Origin: Bin80 sp965207565
Lineage (GTDB): Bacteria; Bacteroidota; Rhodothermia; Rhodothermales; Bin80
Direction of reading: 5' to 3'
Length of the DNA: 64,000 nucleotides
Assembly (NCBI GenBank): GCA_965207565.1
Contig: CBDBMQ010000033.1
Location: forward strand, 186,001 to 250,000
In this document: positions 9,401-17,398 of the stretch, piece after piece
Position numbering within the stretch: the stretch's first letter is position 1
Layout of the letters: each line of letters starts with the position of its first letter
Position numbers and translations under genes: made by a program
Notes under the pieces: generated by a model
What the model saw: the letters and a program-made list of their open reading frames with translations, nothing else
What the model was told of the DNA's origin: nothing
Database searches by the model: none

Positions 9401-10459
9401 TAGGGCCATTTCGTAGGTTAGAGTGAGTTCTTCAGGATCTGGTGCGGTGATTCCGCGAGCCTGTGCAATTCCTTGAGCCAGCGTGGGGACTACACGCTCG
9501 TAGATGCGTTCTCGTAGACGTTTGGCGAGATCCCCTGCAAAGCGGGTTGATCCTTCCAAAAGCTTATAAAGACTACCGTTGGGTGCCAGCGCCTCGGCCG
9601 AGTAGAGGAGCCACAAATAATGCAGTTGCTCATCAGAAATCAGCCAGGGTTGGCATTCAATGTAGGTTTCTGTACGTCCCCGCCGACCCACACCCACATT
9701 TATATCTGTGGTGTAGAGGCGAATTCGGTTTCCCTGGGTAAAGATGATCCATTTGAGATCTTCGTTGTCTGCCTTTCTGAATGCGTAGCTGACAGGGGAA
9801 AGATCGTTAAAACGCTGCTCTTTGTGCTCTACAGACTCTTTCTCATGCAGCATGACGGCAAGTGCCGTTTTGCGGTCGTTACTTCGCAGCACGCTCGTTA
9901 GATTGTCCAGAGGCTCAATGGAAAATCCCAGTGCCATCAGTAGATCAGCCCCTTGCTTTCCCAAAGCAGCATTTGCTTTTTTTCGCGCATGTTGGAGATC
10001 TGATCGTTTGGGAACGCCATGCTCCAATTCATGCAATGCCAGCAAGCCTTCATTTCTGAGTCCAGGTAGTGTAGTTCGAAATGAAGATTTGGTTTGATCA
10101 AACAGGCGACGGGCAGATTCTCGGTCGGGTTGATCCAGCAGCTCACGGCACAGCCGTTCAACTTGGCCTGGATCCATATCAGGATAGATGGGCGGCATGT
10201 CACCTGCAGGACCACACAGGGATGCCTGATCCGAATGCAGAATGACCAAGAGTAGGGGGGCTGCTCGATTTGCTTTTCGGGCTTTCCACACCCTCCTGAT
10301 CTCCCCGTCACTGGGTCTATTGATTGCATGTGCAACCGTAATTTCCATGGCCGGGGACCCCTTGCCAATGAAAAGCCCGGCTGGACGGAGGTGAGAACTC
10401 CCGACAGGCGACCAAGGTCGTTTGGTTAAATCGGAAAGGAATCCTGTTTCCCCTTTCAT
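6413..10459 (-). CDS. Eco57I-like class I N6-adenine DNA methylase of a defence operon
   Basis: A 1348-residue protein. SAM-binding motif I is IAMGSGHF at about 591-598, preceded by the usual GSYYTKSF helix at about 543-550. The catalytic motif IV is NPPW at about 851-854, typical of adenine-N6 methylation. A TRD-like region follows (roughly 950-1250). The 350-residue N-terminal region ends in FRLLFIAYAEDRDLLP, the linker seen in Eco57I/type IIG and BREX/PglX-type enzymes. I see no convincing PD-(D/E)XK triad there, so this may be methylase only. I prefer the ATG at 10459 with GAGGT just upstream over the TTG at 10477. It is first in the operon, so it should be expressed before the nuclease and helicase. 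Confidence 0.85.
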   Translation of the reverse strand: MKGETGFLSDLTKRPWSPVGSSHLRPAGLFIGKGSPAMEITVAHAINRPSDGEIRRVWKARKANRAAPLLLVILHSDQASLCGPAGDMPPIYPDMDPGQVERLCRELLDQPDRESARRLFDQTKSSFRTTLPGLRNEGLLALHELEHGVPKRSDLQHARKKANAALGKQGADLLMALGFSIEPLDNLTSVLRSNDRKTALAVMLHEKESVEHKEQRFNDLSPVSYAFRKADNEDLKWIIFTQGNRIRLYTTDINVGVGRRGRTETYIECQPWLISDEQLHYLWLLYSAEALAPNGSLYKLLEGSTRFAGDLAKRLRERIYERVVPTLAQGIAQARGITAPDPEELTLTYEMALTVLFRLLFIAYAEDRDLLPYGHNDAYRRRSLKEKAQELADAVRNETPIAKGSTHWRETVDLWQAVARGNVEWGVPAYGGALFQDDGEISKAGAALSEIMLPNDCFEVALRDLLVIQTPEGVPGPVDFRSLGVREFGTIYEGLLESGLARADMDLVLKTEVYVPAKDGEEPVVRKGEVYLHNRSGARKSSGSYYTKSFAVDHLLEGALKPALKDHFARLDKLDDTDASEAFFDFRVADIAMGSGHFLISAIDLMEQQMVDYLAQSQRNLPGVMNELAELRSIAMKQLSETSVGDSIEDSQLLRRLIARRCIYGVDINPLAVQLARLAVWIHTFVPGLPLSFLDRTLIHGNALVGMESIAEIRDTYKKLSRPLFTLDTEKLLGNAKKPLRRLANSNDASLDDVKEAREAQKDVRESVQSTKILCDLLTAAPISNDSVITATLEDWDEFPDPPKDVRARKMKEAQNTSKETLQTLSAVHFPVAFPEVFLRERPGFDVILGNPPWQETVVEEDAFWARHFPGLRGMSQQRQEAEKKRLRKERPDLVALYERELEEMENLRKALVSGAYPGMGTGDPDLYKAFCWRFWYLSSADGGYIGVVLPRSALAAKGSMVFRKVMFAGSASVDVATLTNRAGWVFDKAEHRYTIALVSAQHGKPEGESIILRGPYTSLAEFKADTTSRPESFTPEEVKNWNDTVSLPLLPKADSVKVFSQLRKSPRLDLKKEGTWRARPDTELHATNQKYLMNLKSEDCPKEFWPVYKGASFDLWTPDTDKYYAWADPEPVLKYLQSKRGRAKNNLRSAHSEFPPQHLRYPETLPCYRPRVAFRDVTNRTNQRTVIACLIPPKVFITNAAPYFLWPEGTEKDQAFLLGVLSSIPLDWYARRFVELHVNFFVINPFPIPRPSRESILWQRVVNLAGRLACPDDRFDEWAKKVGVTYGPLDEAEKRDHIHELDAVVAHLYGLSESQLTHIFETFHEGWDFETRLSGVLYHYRAWMNKQ

Positions 10460-10968
10460 GGTGACCTCAAAGAGCAATTGATGTTCATTTTGGTGAGTAA
10501 TCCACCCTTTTTTCTTGTGTATTGGTCTCTATACAAGGAATCGGAACGGTCGTTAAGATAAACCATGAAGGTTACATACTGCCATGGGAGGGCATTATCG
10601 CGTGATTCACCATGTGAACCCTCACAGTTTCATCATAGATGTTCGGCTTTCGAAATGCCTCATGAGTATTGCACGGTTGGAGCCGGGGCGCGTAAGGTAT
10701 GAAGCATACGGCTGACAGACAGAAATCGACTACGGCTGAGGGTATATTCTATCTGCTCGTTGATAGAGTTATTGATTCCGAGGAGCAATGCCTTTGAGCA
10801 TCCGAACACAAAAGGCACGCTTTCTGTCCAGCACATGCTTAAAAAAGCCACCCACCGTTAAGCGGGAATCCCAAGGAACTGTTGATGTATCTTTACTCGG
10901 CGAATACTTCTCATGTTAGCCGATCTCTTAGCTTTTTGAGATCAGTTTTGTTAGGGGACCAAGGTCAC
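10460..10968. other. Intergenic region, promoter side of the defence operon
   Basis: About 500 bp between the methylase start and the end of the Panacea gene. I recognise no gene; a 63-codon minus-strand frame at 10660-10851 resembles nothing I know. It should hold the promoter of the methylase operon near 10480-10560. An inverted repeat (GATCTC at 10922-10927, GAGATC at 10938-10943) lies just past the Panacea stop and could be a weak terminator. Only the repeat is directly visible. Confidence 0.5.
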
Positions 10969-11547
10969 TCACGAATAGAGGTGCGAATTTATGAAGTTCT
11001 TGTAGTAAGGCCCAATCACGCTATCTGGAATATGATTTTCTCCGTGAAATCCTAGTGTTTCTAATCCGCGAGCACGGCATTGATCCCACGGCCCCCCGGG
11101 TTCATGAGTTAAGTCAATTAACGCGCCTCCTCCAAAGCCAGCGTAAATTTCATAAATCCATTCAAGGTGACGGGTAGTCTTCTTGTTTTCCTGCATAAAT
11201 GCGTCAACATTTACGGAGAGGACTTCGTCATATCTGGACGGATCATCCTTATTAAATTGATAACGTGTTTTTATCTTATCAAGCGTAACCAGGTTGTTAC
11301 CAAAGGGCTTGAGAGTATAATATATACCCACTACTACGGGGCCGTATCTCCACGCCTGAACCTGTTTTGGGCTGTTATCAAACAGCGGGCGATCCAGTAG
11401 TCCCAAAGTCCAGCCGTGTAAAATGTATGCCAACTTGTTCACCTGTAGTGGAGTCAGCCCCTGACTGTCGTTTTTGATCGCCCTTTGGAGTAAGAAGGAT
11501 ATCGTAAAGGCTTCTGAGGCTATCGGTTTGGCAAAATTCATGGACAT
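10969..11547 (-). CDS. Panacea-domain (DUF4065/SocA-like) protein, putative antitoxin
   Basis: A 192-residue protein with the Panacea/DUF4065 signature: LTPLQVNKLAYILHGW, a short variable loop, then QAWRYGPVVVGIY and an acidic helix. Panacea domains neutralise many unrelated small toxins in PanAT pairs, and SocA acts as a proteolytic adaptor for the toxin SocB. No toxin-like small ORF is evident on either side: downstream is the defence-operon intergenic region, upstream a DUF1501 gene facing the same way. It may be an orphan antitoxin, a solitary adaptor, or a part of the adjacent defence operon. Two near-start ATGs (11547, 11541) are possible. Confidence 0.8.
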   Translation of the reverse strand: MSMNFAKPIASEAFTISFLLQRAIKNDSQGLTPLQVNKLAYILHGWTLGLLDRPLFDNSPKQVQAWRYGPVVVGIYYTLKPFGNNLVTLDKIKTRYQFNKDDPSRYDEVLSVNVDAFMQENKKTTRHLEWIYEIYAGFGGGALIDLTHEPGGPWDQCRARGLETLGFHGENHIPDSVIGPYYKNFINSHLYS

Positions 11548-11693
11548 TATAGAAAATTGTCGGTTAGCCTGAGCATTAAATTATTACCTCAATTTCACAA
11601 GGAAGTGCACGAAAACATTGGATGTGTTCCTGCGCGTGGCATCTTGTATGTGATACCTTGCATTTCGTCTATCATTCAAAAAAATCTTTTCCC

Positions 11694-13142
11694 TCACGAC
11701 AGAATTCCCCGAATTATTCTGCCACCCACATCTGTGAGCCGAATATCGCGCCCGCTGAACCGGTAAGTCAAATGTTCATGCTCCAGTCCCAATAGATACA
11801 GCATCGTTGCATGCAGATCGTGGATTGTGGTCCGCTTATCAATCACCCGATAACCATACTCATCGGTCGTTCCATATACTGTACCTCCTTTGATCCCCGC
11901 TCCAGCGAGCCAAATGCTGAATGCCGATGGATTATGGTCCCGCCCGTTTGTGCCCTGCGCGAAAGGTGTCCGCCCAAATTCTCCTGCCCAGACGACGAGT
12001 GTATCCTCGAACAGGCCGCGACCTTTCAGGTCTCTGATTAAACCTGCGATGGGTTGATCCACCGCATGAGCATTCAGTTCATGTCCTTCCTTGAGATTCG
12101 AATGCTGATCCCACCTGTCCGCAGCGACATTGGGGCAGGTGAGTTCAATAAACCGAACACCACGCTCAACCAAGCGTCTCGCAAGTAGGCATTCAGTAGC
12201 ATAAATACGTGTATTGGGATCAGGCGAATCCATCCCGTACAGCTTCTTCGTCGCGTCCGTTTCACCAGAGAGATCCGTCAATTCGGGAACCGAGGCCTGC
12301 ATCCGGTAGGCCAGTTCATAATTTGTGATGGCTGACTCCACATGATCGGCATGACTAATACGGCCAAGCAAATGCTTGTCGGTTCGACTCATGAGGTTCA
12401 GCTTTCTGCGTTGCAGATCGGATGTTGGTTCCTGCGGCTCAATGTTCGGAAGCGGCATGTCACCAGCCCTAAAAATCGATCCCTGGTACGAGGCAGGCAA
12501 AAACCCGCTGTTGAAATTATCCAGTCCTCCAGGTGGGATCAATCCACCATCAAGGACTACATACCCCGGCAGGTCATGATTTTCGCTGCCAAGCCCATAA
12601 TTGATCCAGGCCCCCATTGAGGGGCGGCCCTGAATTCCAATTCCCGTATGAAGGAAATAATTCGCATTCGTGTGCTCAGGGAAGTCTGCCACCATGGATC
12701 GGACGACCGCAAGGTCGTCCACACACTGGCCAACATGAGGAAACAGATCGCTTACCTCCATGCCACTCTCCCCATAGCGCCGAAAATCCCATGGGCTTTG
12801 CAGAATCTTGCCGATACTGTTGAACTGCGTGGCATCAACCGAAAATTTATCATACGGATTCTCGCCATTTTCCCTGGCAAGACGCGGTTTCGGGTCAAAG
12901 CTGTCAACCTGCGATACGCCTCCGTCCATGTACAGGAAGATGATGCTTCGTGCCTTTGGAATCAATCCCCCTGGTCTGGGATGCAACGGATTCGTTTCAG
13001 ATGGGGCAACCTGCGCAACCATGTTGCCAAAGGCTGAACTTCCCATCAGCCCCAGAAGAGCTACACCACCAAAGCCATTCCGGCACATGGTCAGCATTTC
13101 TCGACGTGTCATCCGACAGGTCAACCGGTGTGGACCACTCAT
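11694..13142 (-). CDS. DUF1501 Tat-exported protein (alkaline-phosphatase/sulfatase-like fold)
   Basis: A 482-residue protein that begins with a twin-arginine type signal (MTRREMLTMCRNGFGGVALLGLMG) and continues as DUF1501. Landmarks are PKARSIIFLYMDGGVSQVDSFDPKP, VVWAGEFGRTPFAQGTNGRDHNP and the C-terminal RFSGRDIRLTDVGG. DUF1501 proteins are exported, have a phosphatase/sulfatase-like fold and are characteristic of Planctomycetes and some Bacteroidota; no enzyme activity is established. Its ATG overlaps the stop of the DUF1549/DUF1553 gene by one base (TAATG), so the two are translationally coupled. This pairing with a haem-containing partner is the usual arrangement in carbohydrate-degradation regions. 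Confidence 0.85.
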   Translation of the reverse strand: MSGPHRLTCRMTRREMLTMCRNGFGGVALLGLMGSSAFGNMVAQVAPSETNPLHPRPGGLIPKARSIIFLYMDGGVSQVDSFDPKPRLARENGENPYDKFSVDATQFNSIGKILQSPWDFRRYGESGMEVSDLFPHVGQCVDDLAVVRSMVADFPEHTNANYFLHTGIGIQGRPSMGAWINYGLGSENHDLPGYVVLDGGLIPPGGLDNFNSGFLPASYQGSIFRAGDMPLPNIEPQEPTSDLQRRKLNLMSRTDKHLLGRISHADHVESAITNYELAYRMQASVPELTDLSGETDATKKLYGMDSPDPNTRIYATECLLARRLVERGVRFIELTCPNVAADRWDQHSNLKEGHELNAHAVDQPIAGLIRDLKGRGLFEDTLVVWAGEFGRTPFAQGTNGRDHNPSAFSIWLAGAGIKGGTVYGTTDEYGYRVIDKRTTIHDLHATMLYLLGLEHEHLTYRFSGRDIRLTDVGGRIIRGILS

Positions 13143-16135
13143 TAGATCAGGTAGATAAATTCCTTTTGATTAAAAATCACATGGCAATATGCCGACCAAA
13201 TCTCTACGGAAGATATCAGTTCCCCCGGTTTCAAACCAAGTTCCTCCGCCTCGGTGTTAAGAAAGGACTGTGCTTCCGTTAACTCGTCCAGTTCTGGAAG
13301 CCGTGCAAATGCCTTTAGGTAAATATGCTCAATTCTGTCCTTAATATCAACATGGGATTGTCCCACCAAGAGCTCTCCCCAATGTTTAGCCTGCTTAGCG
13401 ATGAATATATCGTTGAGCATCGTAAGAGATTGCGCAGGTACATTGCTGGAATTGCGAGCACCAAAAGTGGAGAATGGAATGGGCATATCAAAGGAGAGCA
13501 TCATCGGCGAGAGAAAATTTCGGCGGATCGCAATGTAAAGACTTCGACGACCATCTCCATCCAACGGGCCATTAGTGGAAGGGCGGCCCCGCCCCTTCAT
13601 GAACTCGGTCAAGTGAATGGGTACCGGGGGGCCGTACATCGTCGGGTTCAACTGCCCGGATATTGCCAAAATCCCGTCACGAATTGCTTCCGCCTCTAAT
13701 CTTCGCACAGGATAGTGAGACAGAAGCAGATTGGTCGGGTCCAACTCAAGGATGCCCGCGGGCGCTTCTGAAGAACGCTGAAACGCATCAGAAAGGAGAA
13801 TTTCTCGGAGGACCGATTTGATGGACCATCCAGACTCCACAAAGCGCAGCGCCAAATCGTCCAACAACGCTGGATGTGTCGGCAGACTTCCCTGGGCTCC
13901 AAAATTGTCGACCGTTTCGACGACACCTCTGCCGAATGCATGATGCCATAACCGATTCACCATGACGCGTGCAGTCAAGGGATTCGAAGGATCTATGATT
14001 ACTTGCGCAAGCTCCAGTCGCCCACTGGGTGTCTCGGTAAAAGGAGTGCCTGTTGAATCCAGTGCGGTAAAGAATCGGTGCGGAACGGGCTCGCCATCTG
14101 GAGTTTTGTAGTTACCGCGTCCGAAAACGGCACTGGTCACCCGATCCCCTTCCGTCATGCCAATAAAAAATTCTGCAGGGGGCAGGAGCTGTTTGATTTG
14201 CCATTTTCGGCGAATCGGCTCATGGATCTGAGGACGTTGGAGATCTCCAGATTCCAAGGCCTGGTTGATTGCCGCAATCTGCGCCGGGCTGGCCTTTTCT
14301 GCTGCCCAGGCATGAATTGAAGGTCCGAGAGCAGCTTCATCACGCTCTTGGTGTGGCAGATCAAAGGCGGCACTATCGTGTGCCAGAGCATAGGCAATCT
14401 CAAAATAGGACGAATCGTGGATGGTGAGCATATGCTGATCGGTCACGAAGCGGTTTTTATCGTAGGTCCCGACCAGTAACTCTAGATACGCTTTGTGACC
14501 CTTCCATAAACTCACATCGAATTGGTAGGGGGCGAGTGCGTCACTGCTGAGCTCCTGATCAAGGGCTCCATGGATCGGTGCACGGATCAGTTGGAAGTTG
14601 TCAATCACCAGCCGCAGAGAGGATTTGTATCCTTTGGCCATGACTGTAATGGAGTCATGGACGAGCGTAAAGGTGGGGGAGCGAAGCGCACCGGGAAGTC
14701 CCTCCGAGATCTGCCGACTGCTTGCTACGCGTTCAGTGAGTCGCAGGAAATGCTCTCCCTCGATGAAGGGGGTACCGTAAAGAGGCGCACCATCGAACGC
14801 AACCCCATCGGCAATCCACCCACTCAGCGTCCCACCACGGAAATCCCCCAACACTTTCCAGACCCCGGTGGTGTCCTGTACAGTTGGCGAACGAGGGATC
14901 ATTCGACTGGCCGCAACGGCTGGTGTTGTTCTTAGCGATGATTGCCATGTGCTGGCTATATCTGAACGGAAGGTTTGATTGAGACGAACGAGATCCTCTA
15001 CGACTTCCAGGTAGTCGTCCGAGAGGATGGGGACAGGGGTAAAGCGTGCACTCTCAACGATGCCATAGAGTGAATAGTAGTCGCGGGTTGGGATCGGATC
15101 AAACTTGTGATCATGGCAGCGGGCACAGGCAACGGTTAAGCCCTGAAATGTTTTCGTCGTCACATCAATGATGTTATCAATGCGGTCCGCCTCATCAATG
15201 CGCGTATCAACAGGGCTATGCTTTCCTTCCCCAAGCGCGAAATATGCCGTCCCGATCACCGACTCATTGAACCCATTGTTAGGGTTACGCCTGGGCTGCT
15301 TCAGAACATCCCCGGCAAGATGCTCCAGAACAAGCTGGTCATAGGGGACATCTTCATTGAATGCCCGGATGAGGTAGTCACGGTATTGCCACGCTCCCTG
15401 AATCGTAAAATCGAATTCGTGCCCTTTCGATTCCGAGTACCGGACGAGATCCATCCAGTGGCGTGCCCAGCGTTCTCCGTATGCAGCAGAAGCGAGTAGG
15501 CTGTCTACAACCCGTGCATAGGCATTGGGAGAGTCATCCCGCTCAAATGCCCGAACCGCGTCGGGTGAGGGGGGAAGTCCGGTCAGTACATAAGAAGCAC
15601 GTCGAATCAAACTGGCTCGGGATGCCGGGTTTGCGGCCGTGATCCCTTTTACTGCAATCCGTTCTTGCAACAGATCATCAATGGAACGCTGACCTTCCGA
15701 CCTCTGTGGTGGAATCAGTGCCCAGTGGGTTTTGTACTGTGCTCCCTGATCAATCCATTTAGAGATGAGCGCAATCTCGTATTCAGTGAGCACCTTGTTG
15801 ATCTGGGGAGGTGGCATTCGCTCTTCGGGATCATCCGCCCGAACGCGATGAATGAGTAGACTGCGTTTTGCGCTCCCCGGAACAATCGCCCGCCCGCCAG
15901 GGCGCTTGGCTGTCGCTCCGGCATAGGTGTCAAGGCGAAGGTCAGCTTCCCGTGTGCTGATGTCGGGACCATGACACACATAACAGGAGTTCGAGAGGAT
16001 AGGGCGGATATGGTAGTTGAAATCCACCTGATCCGGCAACGTCGGATCCGACCTTGAGCATCCCAGCAGTGAGATCCCCAATCCGAAGATGATCCAAACA
16101 ATACGATGGCAGATCAGTGAACCCTTCATGAACAT
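13142..16135 (-). CDS. Planctomycete-type cytochrome c lipoprotein with DUF1549 and DUF1553
   Basis: A 997-residue lipoprotein: signal anchor ending in LLGC with Cys26 as acylated residue. An N-terminal PSCyt1 haem domain with CYVCH (51-55) and a distal MPPP loop supplies the expected axial ligand region. DUF1549 follows (RHWMDLVRYSESKGHEFDF and a CARCHDHKFDPIPTRDYYSLYGI segment with a second CxxCH). The C-terminal DUF1553 contains NRLWHHAFGRGVVETVDNFG. These proteins are periplasmic or surface haem proteins of unknown reaction, usually paired with DUF1501 as here. A central concanavalin-like insert separates the two DUFs and might bind sugar. It is divergent from the GH10 gene, with 68 bp between starts. 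Confidence 0.88.
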   Translation of the reverse strand: MFMKGSLICHRIVWIIFGLGISLLGCSRSDPTLPDQVDFNYHIRPILSNSCYVCHGPDISTREADLRLDTYAGATAKRPGGRAIVPGSAKRSLLIHRVRADDPEERMPPPQINKVLTEYEIALISKWIDQGAQYKTHWALIPPQRSEGQRSIDDLLQERIAVKGITAANPASRASLIRRASYVLTGLPPSPDAVRAFERDDSPNAYARVVDSLLASAAYGERWARHWMDLVRYSESKGHEFDFTIQGAWQYRDYLIRAFNEDVPYDQLVLEHLAGDVLKQPRRNPNNGFNESVIGTAYFALGEGKHSPVDTRIDEADRIDNIIDVTTKTFQGLTVACARCHDHKFDPIPTRDYYSLYGIVESARFTPVPILSDDYLEVVEDLVRLNQTFRSDIASTWQSSLRTTPAVAASRMIPRSPTVQDTTGVWKVLGDFRGGTLSGWIADGVAFDGAPLYGTPFIEGEHFLRLTERVASSRQISEGLPGALRSPTFTLVHDSITVMAKGYKSSLRLVIDNFQLIRAPIHGALDQELSSDALAPYQFDVSLWKGHKAYLELLVGTYDKNRFVTDQHMLTIHDSSYFEIAYALAHDSAAFDLPHQERDEAALGPSIHAWAAEKASPAQIAAINQALESGDLQRPQIHEPIRRKWQIKQLLPPAEFFIGMTEGDRVTSAVFGRGNYKTPDGEPVPHRFFTALDSTGTPFTETPSGRLELAQVIIDPSNPLTARVMVNRLWHHAFGRGVVETVDNFGAQGSLPTHPALLDDLALRFVESGWSIKSVLREILLSDAFQRSSEAPAGILELDPTNLLLSHYPVRRLEAEAIRDGILAISGQLNPTMYGPPVPIHLTEFMKGRGRPSTNGPLDGDGRRSLYIAIRRNFLSPMMLSFDMPIPFSTFGARNSSNVPAQSLTMLNDIFIAKQAKHWGELLVGQSHVDIKDRIEHIYLKAFARLPELDELTEAQSFLNTEAEELGLKPGELISSVEIWSAYCHVIFNQKEFIYLI

Positions 16136-16203
16136 AAGCTAATCCAACTGCCTTAAATTAAGATAGAATTTGTTAGCCTTTTTCGTACTCCCGAGAGCAC
16201 ACT

Positions 16204-17268
16204 ATGGATCTTAGACTTTTATTCATCCTTCTTTTGGCAATCTTAATGGTTGCCTGCAGTGAAAATGCAGTTACAGAAGAGCCTGAGGAACCTAAAACGT
16301 ACACTGCATTACGCTCTGTGGCTCCCTTCCCGGTGGGTGTTGCAATTCAGGCGGGTCGATTAGGTTCTGCCCGCCACTCACAACTTGTCCGCACCGTTTT
16401 CAATAGTGTGACTGCTGAGTATGAAATGAAGATGAGACACCTGACCAGTTCTTCAGGAAGCTATATCTGGACGCATGTAGATCAGTTGGTTGCCTTTGCC
16501 AAGGAACATGATATGCAGGTTCATGGGCATGCATTGGTATGGCATCAGTCTACACCATCCTGGCTGGAAAACTTCAGCGGAACCGATATGGAATTTGAGG
16601 ATGCGGTAAAAGACTATATCACTACGGTTGTCCAGCGCTACCAGGAGGATGTTATAAGTTGGGATGTGATTAACGAGGCGTTTGAAGATAGATCAGGTGA
16701 GTTGCGGAATTCTGTGTTTCGTCGTCGGATGGGGCCGGATTATATTGCCCGCCTGTTCCAGTATGCTAGAGCGGCCGACCCGGATGTCCTGCTGTTTTAC
16801 AACGATTATGGTACGATTTGGGATGCGGCCAAGCTTGAGTCGATGTTGGCCATGGTGGATGACCTTCAAGCCCGGGGCATTCCCATTGACGGGGTTGGAC
16901 TTCAGATGCACATCACCTACACGACTCCCCCTCTTCGCAACATTGTTGCGGTCATGGACGCGGTCGTTCAGCGGGGGCTTAAGGTTCACATCTCAGAAAT
17001 GGATGTCCGTGTCAATCCTCAGGGAGACCTGTCTGTGCTTACGGATGAGCGGAGCCAGCTTCAGAAGAAGCGTGTAAACGAGATCGTAGCTGCCTTTATG
17101 GATCTGCCCGAAGAAAACCAGTTTGCCATTACCTGGTGGGGGCTGCGGGATCCAGAGAGCTGGTTAATTGATTTTTGGGGCAACCCGGAATGGGGCCTGC
17201 TTTTCGATGCAGGGTATGAACCCAAGCCGGCCTATGAGGGGTTTCTTGAAGCTCTGACCGGAAATTGA
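16204..17268 (+). CDS. GH10 endo-1,4-beta-xylanase lipoprotein
   Basis: A 354-residue single-domain family 10 glycoside hydrolase. It has a short lipoprotein signal with acylated Cys18 (LMVAC). Family motifs are clear: VHGHALVWHQSTPSWL, the acid/base Glu158 in SWDVINEAF, the nucleophile Glu265 in VHISEMDVR, and the WWGLRD and W-rich C-terminal motifs that line the -1 subsite. It should hydrolyse internal xylosidic bonds of xylan or related glycans at the cell surface. No CBM is fused. It is divergently transcribed from the DUF1501/DUF1553 pair and convergent with the SLC13 gene. Confidence 0.92.
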   Translation: MDLRLLFILLLAILMVACSENAVTEEPEEPKTYTALRSVAPFPVGVAIQAGRLGSARHSQLVRTVFNSVTAEYEMKMRHLTSSSGSYIWTHVDQLVAFAKEHDMQVHGHALVWHQSTPSWLENFSGTDMEFEDAVKDYITTVVQRYQEDVISWDVINEAFEDRSGELRNSVFRRRMGPDYIARLFQYARAADPDVLLFYNDYGTIWDAAKLESMLAMVDDLQARGIPIDGVGLQMHITYTTPPLRNIVAVMDAVVQRGLKVHISEMDVRVNPQGDLSVLTDERSQLQKKRVNEIVAAFMDLPEENQFAITWWGLRDPESWLIDFWGNPEWGLLFDAGYEPKPAYEGFLEALTGN

Positions 17269-17398
17269 GGAGTCCCCGCAAAGTCAGATCAACGTGTCCG
17301 ATCGTCCAGGCTTGTGCCGTCGATTTGAGCAGAGGCTTTTGATTGCAGCTGGAGAGGGTTTGCATCGGCCTTGGCCAAAATGAGCAGGTGGCCAGATA

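Noticed and set aside
1397..10459. Assignment to DISARM or BREX
   Set aside because: The helicase, PLD and methylase parts invite it, but drmB (DUF1998) and drmA of DISARM are absent, as are BrxC, PglZ and BrxL of BREX.
10660..10851. 63-codon minus-strand frame
   Set aside because: No similarity to a known family and no clear start signal; may be a relic, but I cannot support it.
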